NCBI RefSeq assembly: GCF_001049755.1
Contig: NZ_CVLB01000001.1
Location: 2,002,995-2,066,994 of the forward strand
Direction of reading: 5' to 3'
DNA from: Brachyspira suanatina
Lineage (GTDB): Bacteria; Spirochaetota; Brachyspiria; Brachyspirales; Brachyspiraceae
Length of the DNA stretch: 64,000 nt
Part shown: piece by piece, positions 21,268 through 30,800 of the stretch
How the letters are laid out: the number at the start of each line of letters is the position of its first letter
Position numbering within the stretch: position 1 is the first letter of the stretch
Position numbers and translations under genes: made by a program
The notes under the pieces: generated by a model
What the model was told of the DNA's origin: nothing
Databases searched by the model: none
The model's input: the letters and a program-made list of their open reading frames with translations, nothing else

Positions 21268-22671
21268 CTATTTTGCATCGAGTTTGTCACTAGCAGTAGT
21301 AAGCAATTTTTTAAAAGAAATAGTAAATAATGTTACTGTTGTACAAACCGCCAAAAAATCAGCTATAGGCTCTGCTAAAAGCACTGCCATTACTTTATTC
21401 TCCATAAATATAGGCAATATAAATATAAGCGGTATCAATAATATTACCTTTCTTAATATGGCTAGGAATGCGGATATTTTAGCGTTCCCTAAAGCAACAA
21501 ATGTTTGCTGACATGCAGTTTGTGCCCCAAATATTAATGAAGCTGCCATGTATATTTTTAAAGCCCAAATAGCATAATCTATTAATTCTTCATTGCTTGT
21601 AAATATTCTAACAAAAACATAAGGAAAAAATTCTGATATAAACCACATTAAAAAAGAAAAAGAAAGACAGCTTATTAAAAGTATCTTAAAAGCAGATTTT
21701 ACCCTATTTAAATTATTTGCTCCATAATTATAACTTATAATAGGCTGAGCTCCTTGTGTGAGTCCCATTATAGGAAGAAAAGAAAACTGCATAATACTGC
21801 TTAATATTGTCATAGCACCAACAGCCAAATCACCGCCGTATTTCAAAAGTGAAGTGTTGAAAGATACAAATAAAATACTTTCTGTAAACTGCATTATAAA
21901 TGGAGAAAATCCTAAAGCTAAGCATGGAAGTATTATATTAGGAGATATTTTTAAATTTTTTAATTTTAATTTTAATACAGTTCTTTTTGACGTCATAAAA
22001 GAAAGTATCCATAAGCATGATATAGCCTGAGATATAATGGTGGCAAGTGCCGCACCTCTAACATCCATATTAAATACAAATATAAATATAGGGTCTAATA
22101 TTATATTAGTAATTGCTCCTATTAAAACAGTAAACATACTTGTTTTTGCCTTTCCCTGAGCAGTGATAAAAGCATTGAGTCCTAAAGCTAATTGAACAAA
22201 TATAGTACCCATAGAATATATTCTTAAATATCTTAATGCATATATGATAGTATTTTCACTCGCACCGAAAACCATAAGAAGAGGTTTTGAAAATAATAAT
22301 AATATTATAGTTAAAGTTACTGAAATAATTATTAATGTCATAGTACAGTTGCCTACTATCTCTTCTGCTTTATCATAATCCTGCTTTCCCATCATGATAG
22401 AAGCACGTGGAGAACCTCCCATACTGATAAGATATGCAAATGCAGACACAGCCATTATAACAGGCATTGTAACACCTACCCCTGTTAAAGCCTTTGCACC
22501 AATATCAGGAATATGTCCTATATACATTCTATCTACAACATTATATAGTACATTTATTATTTGTGCCGCTATTGCAGGAAGTGCCAACTGAAAAAGCAAT
22601 TTTACTACAGGCTTATTTCCAAGCTCATTTGATTTTAAATTATTATTATCTAATACTGCTTCATTACTCAT
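21268..22671 (-). CDS. MATE-family multidrug/sodium antiporter
   Basis: This 467-residue integral membrane protein has the twelve-helix MATE pattern in two related halves. The N-terminal segment NKPVVKLLFQLALPAIAAQI and the VDRMYIGHI motif in the first helical hairpin are typical of the MepA/DinF side of the family. Such proteins export cationic drugs or metabolites in exchange for sodium or protons. The substrate cannot be inferred. The closest likeness is MepA-type transporters. It is transcribed alone and diverges from the nucleotidase gene, with promoters between 22672 and 22809. Confidence 0.9.
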   Translation of the reverse strand: MSNEAVLDNNNLKSNELGNKPVVKLLFQLALPAIAAQIINVLYNVVDRMYIGHIPDIGAKALTGVGVTMPVIMAVSAFAYLISMGGSPRASIMMGKQDYDKAEEIVGNCTMTLIIISVTLTIILLLFSKPLLMVFGASENTIIYALRYLRIYSMGTIFVQLALGLNAFITAQGKAKTSMFTVLIGAITNIILDPIFIFVFNMDVRGAALATIISQAISCLWILSFMTSKRTVLKLKLKNLKISPNIILPCLALGFSPFIMQFTESILFVSFNTSLLKYGGDLAVGAMTILSSIMQFSFLPIMGLTQGAQPIISYNYGANNLNRVKSAFKILLISCLSFSFLMWFISEFFPYVFVRIFTSNEELIDYAIWALKIYMAASLIFGAQTACQQTFVALGNAKISAFLAILRKVILLIPLIFILPIFMENKVMAVLLAEPIADFLAVCTTVTLFTISFKKLLTTASDKLDAK

Positions 22672-22809
22672 AATTATCTCATCTATTATTTTTTAATATA
22701 CTTTACATTTTATATATCATAAACCTATTTATATTTTAGTCAAACTTTAAATTATTGACTTTAAAAGTTAATGTTATATCATTAAATTATTATATGTTAG
22801 GATGTTGAA

Positions 22810-24330
22810 ATGAAAAACTTATATATATTATTAATTGTTTCTATTTTAATTTTATCATGTTCTAATAAAGCTAATGATCAAAAAGTATTTACAATAGTTC
22901 ATATGAATGATACGCATTCAAAAGATAAAGAATTTATTACTGTTTCAAAAGAAGATGGAACTACAAACAGATACGGCGGTGCTGCCAGAAGAAAAACTTT
23001 TATTGATAATGTAAGAAAAGAAAATGAAAATGTTATAGTAATGCATGCAGGAGATACTATCACAGGAAGCGTATTTTCTATTGTTTATCAGGGTATGGAT
23101 GAAACCGAACTTATGAATGATATGGGTATTGATGTATCAACACTTGGTAATCATGAATTTGATTTCGGAATAGAACAATTAAATAATATTATGAGCAATA
23201 GAAATTTCCCTACAATAGCATGCAATGTCAAAGTAAAAGCCACAGGTGAAAACTATGTTCCACCATATATAATAACAAATATTAAAGGCGTACATGTTGC
23301 TATAATAGGAGTTTTGCAAAGTGAAAAAATGAATATAATTCAGGGACTTGATTATATAGATATAGAAGAAGAGATATCATCTTTAAAAAATCTTTTAAAA
23401 GAAATACCATTAAATACCACAAATGATATAACAATTTTACTAAGTCATGCCGGATTCGACACTGACAAAAGAATAGCACAGGAAATACCAAATACTTTTA
23501 ATATAATAGTAGGAGGACATACTCATACTCTATTAAAGAATCCTGTTATTATAGGAAAAACAACAATAGTTCAGGCAGGACAATACGGAGAGTATATAGG
23601 TACTATTGATGTAATATTCAAAAACGGTAAATATGCTTATCCTGAATATACACTCACTAGATTAGATGAAAATATAAAAGAAGATGAAACTATATTGGCA
23701 AAAATAGAAGAAATGCAGCTTGAAGTAGATAAAGAGTTTAATGTTGAAATAGCAAGACTTCCTTATGAATTAACTGATGAAAATGTTAGAAATAAATCCA
23801 CTGCTTTAGGAAATTTCGTTTCTGATATAGTAGCTTCATCTCAAGATGGTATTGATATAGCATTAATAAATTCAGGTTCTTTAAGAGGACAGCTTCCAAG
23901 CGGAAAAGTAACATTGGGAAATATGTATGAGTTTTTCCCATTCGATAATTTAATAATACTTACAACTTTAAAAGGAAAAGATTTAAAAAATATATTAGAA
24001 TTATCTGCTTCAAGAAAAGGAGAAGGTGCATTTTTACAAGTTTCAAAAGACTGCATTATTAATTTTGACAGCAATGGAAAACTTTTAGAATCATCTATCA
24101 AAGGAAGAACTATAAATGACAATGAAAAATATGTTGTTGCTGTTGCTGATTATATATTTAATGGAGGCGAAAAATATATTGATGAAAGTGGAAAGCCTTT
24201 ATTTCAGTACGGAGAAAATACTATACATACAGGGCTTGATATAAGAGATTTAATAATAAAAACTTTGAAAGAATATCAAAATGTTCCTGAAAATGCTATT
24301 GAGAATACAGAACGTATAATATTTAAATGA
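22810..24330 (+). CDS. 5'-nucleotidase/2',3'-cyclic phosphodiesterase-type lipoprotein
   Basis: This 506-residue surface or periplasmic hydrolase probably dephosphorylates nucleotides to salvage nucleosides and phosphate. A lipoprotein signal (ILILSCSNK) is followed by a calcineurin-like metallophosphatase domain. The metal ligands are visible in MNDTHS, AGDTITGS, GNHEFDFG, LLSHAGF and GGHTHTLL. The C-terminal 5'-nucleotidase domain from about residue 320 carries NSGSLRG and the substrate-stacking region FFPFDN. The length is normal for UshA-type enzymes. A weak GGATG precedes the ATG. It ends at a strong bidirectional terminator. Confidence 0.92.
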   Translation: MKNLYILLIVSILILSCSNKANDQKVFTIVHMNDTHSKDKEFITVSKEDGTTNRYGGAARRKTFIDNVRKENENVIVMHAGDTITGSVFSIVYQGMDETELMNDMGIDVSTLGNHEFDFGIEQLNNIMSNRNFPTIACNVKVKATGENYVPPYIITNIKGVHVAIIGVLQSEKMNIIQGLDYIDIEEEISSLKNLLKEIPLNTTNDITILLSHAGFDTDKRIAQEIPNTFNIIVGGHTHTLLKNPVIIGKTTIVQAGQYGEYIGTIDVIFKNGKYAYPEYTLTRLDENIKEDETILAKIEEMQLEVDKEFNVEIARLPYELTDENVRNKSTALGNFVSDIVASSQDGIDIALINSGSLRGQLPSGKVTLGNMYEFFPFDNLIILTTLKGKDLKNILELSASRKGEGAFLQVSKDCIINFDSNGKLLESSIKGRTINDNEKYVVAVADYIFNGGEKYIDESGKPLFQYGENTIHTGLDIRDLIIKTLKEYQNVPENAIENTERIIFK

Positions 24331-24347
24331 TTTTTTATATAAAAAAA

Positions 24348-24376
24348 GGGGCTGTAATAAACAGTCCCCATTTTTT
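24348..24376. terminator. Bidirectional terminator between nucleotidase and rhodanese genes
   Basis: GGGGCTGT pairs with ACAG-CCCC, with one bulged T, around a short AT loop. T runs flank it on both strands. It serves the convergent genes on either side. A near copy occurs at 24971-24990. Confidence 0.82.
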
Positions 24377-24391
24377 AGTTTTAATTAATAG

Positions 24392-24823
24392 TTACTTTTT
24401 TAAAGCAGCATTTAATTCAGTATATCCTGCATCTTTAAGATAATTTACATTTTTAAATCCGTTATCAAGTAAATACTGAACTGTTTTTCCTGAACGTCCG
24501 CCGCTCTTACAATAGAAGAAATATTTTTTAGTTTTATCTAATGATAATATTTTTTTGCTGTAGCCTTTAGCTCTATAATCAATATTCATAGCACCTTTTA
24601 TAGTTCCTGTTTCTTTAATTTCCTGAGGAGTTCTGACATCAACTAATATTATATTAGGATCAGCTTTCCATGATGATATAAAATCATTAAGAACTAGGCC
24701 GTTTTTATTAACAACTTTTACACTGTCAAGTTCGTACACAGCCTCATTAGTTTTTGCTGTTTGTGCATTACATACGATTGTTGTTAATAATAATGCGATA
24801 ACAATAAAAAGATTTCTTTTCAT
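24392..24823 (-). CDS. Exported rhodanese-like domain protein
   Basis: This 143-residue protein has a signal peptide (MKRNLFIVIALLLTTIVCNA) and a single rhodanese domain. It contains DVRTPQEI and the active-site loop YCKSGGRSGKT with the persulfide-forming cysteine. Single-domain exported rhodaneses handle sulfane sulfur outside the cytoplasm; the acceptor is unknown. The Cys near the end of the signal (TTIVCNA) could instead be a loose lipobox. GGGG upstream supports the start. It is monocistronic, with similar hairpins on both sides. Confidence 0.88.
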   Translation of the reverse strand: MKRNLFIVIALLLTTIVCNAQTAKTNEAVYELDSVKVVNKNGLVLNDFISSWKADPNIILVDVRTPQEIKETGTIKGAMNIDYRAKGYSKKILSLDKTKKYFFYCKSGGRSGKTVQYLLDNGFKNVNYLKDAGYTELNAALKK

Positions 24824-24970
24824 AAGTATTACCCCTGTATAGTATTTATAATATTAGACGAATACAACATATAAAAGTTCCTTAAAATATAATTTTTTAT
24901 TATTTTTTTAAGGAAAAATTTAATATTTTTGTATTTTTCATAGTTATTCAATGATTTAATAATAAAAAAA

Positions 24971-24990
24971 GGGCTGTAATGAACAGTCCC
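24971..24990 (-). terminator. Terminator of the OLD-type ATPase gene
   Basis: GGGCTGT at 24971 pairs with ACAGTCCC at 24983-24990, with one bulged base. On the minus strand it is followed by seven T. It lies 25 bases after the stop of the ATPase/TOPRIM gene. Confidence 0.8.
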
Positions 24991-25014
24991 TTTATATTAT
25001 AGCATCATTTTTTA

Positions 25015-27030
25015 TTAATCTATTTCTCTAATAACCTTAAAGAAATTATCAATAGTTGATTGAGATATAAGTTTTTTTTCGTAATAGTCTATTATATTAT
25101 TTTTGAACAAAGCAGAATCTAGAGCATCTTTATTATCTTTATCTATTTTATGAATTTGTTTATCATTATCATCGAATAAATCTTCTATTGTAATAAAATT
25201 AGAACTTATATCTTCAAGCTGAGTTATTCTTAAATTTGTTCCTTCTGCTAACTCTGTAAATTGATCTGCTGAGATATCGCTGTCAATTAATAGAATTGGT
25301 TTAGCAGAAAGCTTACATAATGAATCTATTATATCATTTTTCTTTCTTTCATCATTAGGTCTTCCAACGCCATTAATAGGCATGAATGCTGTATTTATTT
25401 CTCTATTTTCTATATGCTCCATTAATAATTTAAAAGCTGTAAGATAATTATAATCTGTAATACCCTCAACATATACTATTTTGGTATCCCTCATAATATC
25501 TATATGCTTAACTCCGAATGCATTGATAATTTTTTCTAATGTATCCACTTTACCGTAAGTAGCTGAGAAGTCATTTTCTATTTTTACGCCTATTCCATCT
25601 TGTTTTGGTTCTACTATTTTTAATTCATCTAAATAATGAATATCTGCAAAATAAGGAATTTGAGTAGATGTGATTATAGTAACACCATTATCTTTAGCAA
25701 ACTCTTTTAAAAATTTTCTTAGCTCCTTTATTAAAGGAACTGATAAATGCTGTTCAGGCTCATCAATTATTATTATATCTCCTTTCTTTAATTCATTAGG
25801 ATTTATTGTATTAAAAAATAAGCTGAAAAACCAATTGAATCCTTCTGATTCATTTTCTAAATTTGTAATACCATTTTTAGTTTCAAAGTATATTTTTATA
25901 AAGTATTCATCTAATGCTATTTTAAATTTATATTCATTATTTGATTTATATAATTCATTGAATTTTTTTGATACAGTGTTGTCGAAAAGTTTATTTATTT
26001 CATTTTCTGTCTGTTTTGCAAAAGCAACATCGGATAATATATTAGTATAGTTTTTTATTAAATTATTATACATCTCCATATTATCTGCGGCTTTGAATAA
26101 TGAACGTAAAAAATGCGACTGAGTTATAATATTTCTAGTTTTATCATGATAATGTCCATTACTAGCATAACATCCTACAGTAAGTTCGCTGTTTTTTATA
26201 TTTTCTCTATGAACATATATATTTATATTTACAGACTCGATTTCTGCTAAAATTTCTAATAAGTATTTTACATCATTTTTGTTAATCTGATTTTCATCAA
26301 TATTGAATTCACGATATCCAGTATTTTTATTTTGTTCATATGATTCATCATCAAGCAAACTTATTAATAATTTTAATTTATCTATATTTTCATTTTCTTT
26401 GTATTTAGAAATTATATCCATTATTTTTGATACAGTATAATTTAATATATCTTCATAAGCATATTCTGTCTTTGATTTATTATCATATTTATAATTATAT
26501 TCATAAACAAAGTATATACTACTGCCGTATTTTGAACTAACATTATTTGTAGAATTATATATATAATCCAGTATTTTTAATAAATAATTTTTACTTAAAA
26601 TAATATCTGCATTGATTTTATTTTCTTCTAATTCCCATACAAGCTTATCTTTATATTCATCTTTTTCGCTATATCCAGTTTTTTTTATCCTAATAGTTTT
26701 ACATTTACCTTTATATACAAGTCCACTGTCTGCTTCAATAAATATTTCTAACTCTGGCTTACAGCCTATAAAACCATCTATTTTAGGATTATCTTTTCTG
26801 CCGTTTATGCCGCCTTTAAATGATTTTTCTATTGCTGATAGTATATTACTTTTACCAGTGCCGTTTGCTCCTATTATGCTTATTAATGCCCCTTGCTCTA
26901 TATCACCATTAAGATATAATCTGCCGTATTTTACTTCATCTTCTTTCTTTTCTGAATTATATTCTGCCTCCTTACTTACAATTACAGGATTAATGTTTCT
27001 GAAGTTTTTAATTGTTAAATATCTTTTCAT
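25015..27030 (-). CDS. OLD-family ATPase with C-terminal TOPRIM nuclease domain
   Basis: This 671-residue protein combines an SMC/ABC-like ATPase with a TOPRIM domain. Walker A is GANGTGKS at 54-61. Walker B is IIIIDEPEQH near residue 420. The TOPRIM part begins near 520 with VEGITDYNYL (catalytic Glu) and has the paired acidic residues LIDSDISAD near 580. This is the plan of the OLD nucleases, which include phage P2 Old and Gabija GajA. Those proteins act in phage exclusion or DNA processing. It is 20 bases downstream of an HTH gene and shares its transcript. There is no UvrD-like helicase nearby, so it is not a standard Gabija pair. AGGGAAAAAC supports the start. A defence role is inference. 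Confidence 0.88.
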   Translation of the reverse strand: MKRYLTIKNFRNINPVIVSKEAEYNSEKKEDEVKYGRLYLNGDIEQGALISIIGANGTGKSNILSAIEKSFKGGINGRKDNPKIDGFIGCKPELEIFIEADSGLVYKGKCKTIRIKKTGYSEKDEYKDKLVWELEENKINADIILSKNYLLKILDYIYNSTNNVSSKYGSSIYFVYEYNYKYDNKSKTEYAYEDILNYTVSKIMDIISKYKENENIDKLKLLISLLDDESYEQNKNTGYREFNIDENQINKNDVKYLLEILAEIESVNINIYVHRENIKNSELTVGCYASNGHYHDKTRNIITQSHFLRSLFKAADNMEMYNNLIKNYTNILSDVAFAKQTENEINKLFDNTVSKKFNELYKSNNEYKFKIALDEYFIKIYFETKNGITNLENESEGFNWFFSLFFNTINPNELKKGDIIIIDEPEQHLSVPLIKELRKFLKEFAKDNGVTIITSTQIPYFADIHYLDELKIVEPKQDGIGVKIENDFSATYGKVDTLEKIINAFGVKHIDIMRDTKIVYVEGITDYNYLTAFKLLMEHIENREINTAFMPINGVGRPNDERKKNDIIDSLCKLSAKPILLIDSDISADQFTELAEGTNLRITQLEDISSNFITIEDLFDDNDKQIHKIDKDNKDALDSALFKNNIIDYYEKKLISQSTIDNFFKVIREID

Positions 27031-27050
27031 AAGTTTTTCCCTAAATTTTA

Positions 27051-27554
27051 TTACTTATCTTTATTTGATAATCTCATTCTAAAACCTTGAGATTTATATA
27101 AACTCATAAGAGGAGATATAAACTCATAATCTTCCTCAGATAATTTTTTATCCGGATCAGTAGAAAGTTTTTTGCATTTCATCAAATAATCTAATATAGG
27201 ATCAAAAAAATTATCCTCTGTAAGCATATATATAAAATCCTCTTTTGTTTTATTTTCCGTCTTTAATAATGATTTTATCTTCATCCTTTTACCCTCCTCA
27301 GTATTATTTGTATTGCTGTTCTCAACAATATTATTCATTATATAATAAATAACATTATTATTTCCTATATTTTTACTGTTTTGTATATAATCAAAGAGAT
27401 TTAATATTTTTGTGTCTATCGTACTTCTGTTGCCTTCTTCGTACATATCTATATATTTATATAAAGTAGGCCTTGATATTTTAAGATATTCTGCCAGATC
27501 AGATATTCTCAAATCTAAATCTCTTATTTTTTCTCTTAATAATTTGTTTTCCAT
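27051..27554 (-). CDS. HTH DNA-binding protein paired with the OLD ATPase
   Basis: This 167-residue protein has an N-terminal helix-turn-helix at about residues 15-38 (ISDLAEYLKISRPTLYKYID) of the kind seen in small phage-like or transposon-like regulators. An Asn/Lys-rich linker and a helical C-terminal part with no domain I recognise follow. It is the first gene of a two-gene operon with the ATPase/TOPRIM protein. About 120 bases upstream lie three regularly spaced palindromes, the first over the -35 box. It is therefore a good candidate for an autorepressor of the module. It could instead be a DNA-targeting subunit. Confidence 0.78.
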   Translation of the reverse strand: MENKLLREKIRDLDLRISDLAEYLKISRPTLYKYIDMYEEGNRSTIDTKILNLFDYIQNSKNIGNNNVIYYIMNNIVENSNTNNTEEGKRMKIKSLLKTENKTKEDFIYMLTEDNFFDPILDYLMKCKKLSTDPDKKLSEEDYEFISPLMSLYKSQGFRMRLSNKDK

Positions 27555-27659
27555 TTTTATTTTTCTCTTTTATTTAATTAAAAATTAATATTCCATAGAC
27601 ATAATACAATTTTTCTGATAACTAAAATATAGTGTTCTTATAAAATCAATAATATATCT

Positions 27660-27689
27660 ATAATATAAACTATTTACACAAAATGTCAA
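27660..27689 (-). promoter_or_regulatory. Promoter of the HTH-OLD operon
   Basis: On the minus strand a perfect -35 TTGACA (27689-27684) is followed after 18 bases by TATTAT (27665-27660). Transcription would start near 27653 and give a leader of about 100 bases. The -35 box is the right half of the first 24-bp-spaced palindrome. Confidence 0.7.
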
Positions 27690-27737
27690 TTATTAATTTA
27701 CAAATAATGTAAAATATAAATTTACAAAAAGTGTAAA
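27673..27737. promoter_or_regulatory. Three palindromic operators at exact 24-bp spacing
   Basis: Three 17-bp dyads of the form TTTACA-N5-TGTAAA start at 27673, 27697 and 27721. The second and third are perfect; the first ends TGTCAA. The 24-bp interval is constant, and the bases between the dyads are AT only in two of three units. The array lies between the convergent end of the activase transcript and the promoter of the HTH gene, and the first copy covers the -35. This is the arrangement expected of a cooperative repressor. Confidence 0.75.
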
Positions 27738-27741
27738 TAAC

Positions 27742-27783
27742 AAAAAGGTTCGCAAGAAGCATAAAACTAATTGCAAACCTTTT
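27742..27783 (-). terminator. Terminator of the panD-like/activase operon
   Basis: AAAGGTTCGCAA pairs with TTGCAAACCTTT (one mismatch) around a 15-base loop. On the minus strand a run of T follows the stem. It is 32 bases past the activase stop codon. Confidence 0.8.
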
Positions 27784-27814
27784 ATATTTATTATTTTTTA
27801 TTAATCACTAAAAA

Positions 27815-30800
27815 TTATTTAGCATATTCTCCGATAGACTCTTTAACATAATTGATATTTGCTGCAGTATTCATACTATCTTTAGCAGAACGAACGAAGA
27901 ACTCTAAACGATTTACAGTATTAACTTCGCTTGCTCCTGCATCCATATCTAAATAAAGAAGATTCAATTCAGGATATCTAGTTTTAAGTCTAGTTTCAAT
28001 ACCTCTAGCTATGATGTGATTAGCAATACAACCGAAAGGCTGAAGACAAAGTACATTGTTTACGCCCTCTTCAGCGAAAGTTGCTATTTCACCAGGTAAA
28101 AGCCAAGCCTCTCCAAACTGATTAGTCATAGCAGTAACTTTAGCAGCATTTTCAGCTATTTGTCTTATATGATGTGCAGGTCTAAATCCTTTGAATTTAG
28201 ACATCATCTGATTTATAGAATCTATTCTCATATCAATAACTTTTTCGGATATTTTAGAACCGTAATATCCTAAGAATGATACATCTCTAGCATTAGTTTC
28301 TTTATTAACCTGTTCGCTTATAACTTTCTGTACAAAGAAATCAAATACAGGAGGAACTATAACCTCAACGCCTTTAGCCATAAGCCAATCGCAAACATCG
28401 CCATTAGCAAAGTTATTATATTTTACATAAATCTCACCTACTAATCCAGCTTTAGGAAGCATTAAATTATCATTAGTTTCAATAGCATTAAATTCTGCTA
28501 TAGCCTGTTTTAATAATTTATCAGTAGGTTTAAGAGCGAAATCTTTAGGGTGTAATGCTATATATTTATTAGCAAGTGCCAAAGACTCACCTTTTTTAAC
28601 CTCTCTAGCAGCACAGTAATAATACATTGTAGATATAGCATCAGCATAAGGCATAGCTATAATACCCTCTTTCATCAAGTCCATTTTTGAAAGCTCGAAT
28701 CCAGGCTGATCATTTATAACTGTTAATCCAACTGTAACAACAGGAACATCAGGATAACCTGCATTTATTAATCCTCTTTTTATAAGAGAAGCATAATTAC
28801 TAGCTCTGCATTGTCCGCCTGTTTGAGTAATGCCTGCAGCTATATTTTTAGGATCATATTTTCCGCTTTGAACTGCTCTTATAATATCACCTATTACTAT
28901 TGTTGCAGGATAACATATATCTTGGTTTGCATATCTTAATCCTAATTCTACAGATTCAACATCAGGTTCAGGAAGTGGAATTGTATCATATCCGCTTCTT
29001 TGAAGTAAAGTTAAAATCATAGGATCATAGAAATGTCCGAATTTAGGTACAAGTATTGCACGTCTGTCATTTTTCTCATATCTTTTAATGATAGTTCTAT
29101 TAGACTCTTCACTTGGTGCAAAGTCGCCTTTCATCTTCATACTTTCTATCATAGAACGTATTCTAAGTCTTATACTTCCAGGACTTGATATCTCATCTAC
29201 TTTTACCAAAGTAGGACTCTTTCCATAAGCATTAAGTATAGATTTTATTTCATCTGAAGTAGTAGCATCAGGACCGCATCCGAAACTATTAATCTGAACT
29301 ACTTCAAGCTTCATATCTTTTTGTTTGCAAGCCCATAAAGCAGCTTTAAACATTTTATTAGGGTAAGACCACTGAGTTAATACTTGAACATCAGCAAGAG
29401 ATTCATCTATATCCAAACCATCTTCAGTAATAACATTAATACCAAATGAAGCAATAGTTTCAGGTATCTTATGATTGATTAATGGGTCAATATGATAAGG
29501 TCTGCTTACTATAAGTATAGTAGGAGTTTGAGTTTCTTTGGCATGTTCTATTATTTTTTTGCCTTCTGCTCTCAATTCCTCTTTAATTCTTACCTGCTCT
29601 TTTAAAGCCATTTTGAAAGCTCTGTCGAAATCTTTTTTATTTATTCCGAGAACTTTAACGAAATAAGCCTTACAGCCTTTATATAATAAATCTTCATTCA
29701 AGAAAGAAATTGTCGGAGCATCAAAAGGAATTCCATATTTAGTTAATGGACTTATAGAACTGTCTATTACATCAGGATATCCTGTAACTACCGGACAGTT
29801 ATAACTATTAACACTTCCGTCATCTTCAGCTTTTTCTAATACTACAGATGGATAGAATATTCTGTCAACTTTAGACTCTATCAAATCATATATATGTCCA
29901 TTAGCTATTTTAGCAGGGAAACATATATTGTCGCTCATAACAGTACCAGAACCTTTTTCAGCTATAGCCATGCTTGATGGTGAAGATAATTGTACTCTGT
30001 ATCCGCATTCAACAAGTATAGTAGCCCAGAATGGGAAGTTTTGATACATATTAAGCACGCGAGGTATACCAATAGTACCTTTTATTTCATCTGAAGCAGG
30101 TGCTAAAGGTCTGTCGAATAATAAAGAAAGTTTTTTCTGAGTGATATCCATTCCGTAATTTCTTTCTTTATTTCCTTTATTAGTGAATATTCTTTCGCAT
30201 TTATTGCCTGTGTAGAATGATTTATTATCTTTGAATTTTAATCTAGTAACAGTACAAAGGTTTTCGCAGCCTTTACAAGTAAGCTGTTTTCTTTCATAAT
30301 CATTAGCTTCCTGTAAATTATCCAAACCTATAAATGTAGTATCTTCTTCTTTAGTATTGTATGTATCTAAAGCGAGTAATGCACAACCATAAGCTCCCAT
30401 AAGTTCGGATATATCAGGACGAATAACTTTTTTATCTAAAAACTTTTCTACAGAACGAAGAACTGCAGCATTTTTGAAAGTACCGCCCTGAACAACTATA
30501 TGATCGCCCAAAATAGAAGTATCAGTAATTTTTAATACTTTAGTAAAACAGTTTAAAGTAACACTCTTAGCAAGTCCTGCAGAAATATCAGCAACTGAAG
30601 AACCTTCTCTCAAAGACTGTTTTACTTTACTATTCATAAACACTGTACAGCGGCTTCCCAAATCGCAAGGTCTTGCAGATTCGCATGCAATATTAGCAAA
30701 GTCAGCAACTTTATAACCCATACCGCGTGCAAATGTTTCTATAAACGAACCGCATCCTGAAGAACAAGCCTCATTAATTTCAATATTTTCTATAATACCG

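Noticed and set aside
27673-27737. Regular 24-bp repeats considered as a CRISPR array
   Set aside because: The repeat itself is only 17 bp, the spacers are 7-bp AT sequence, and no cas genes are near; they fit operators.
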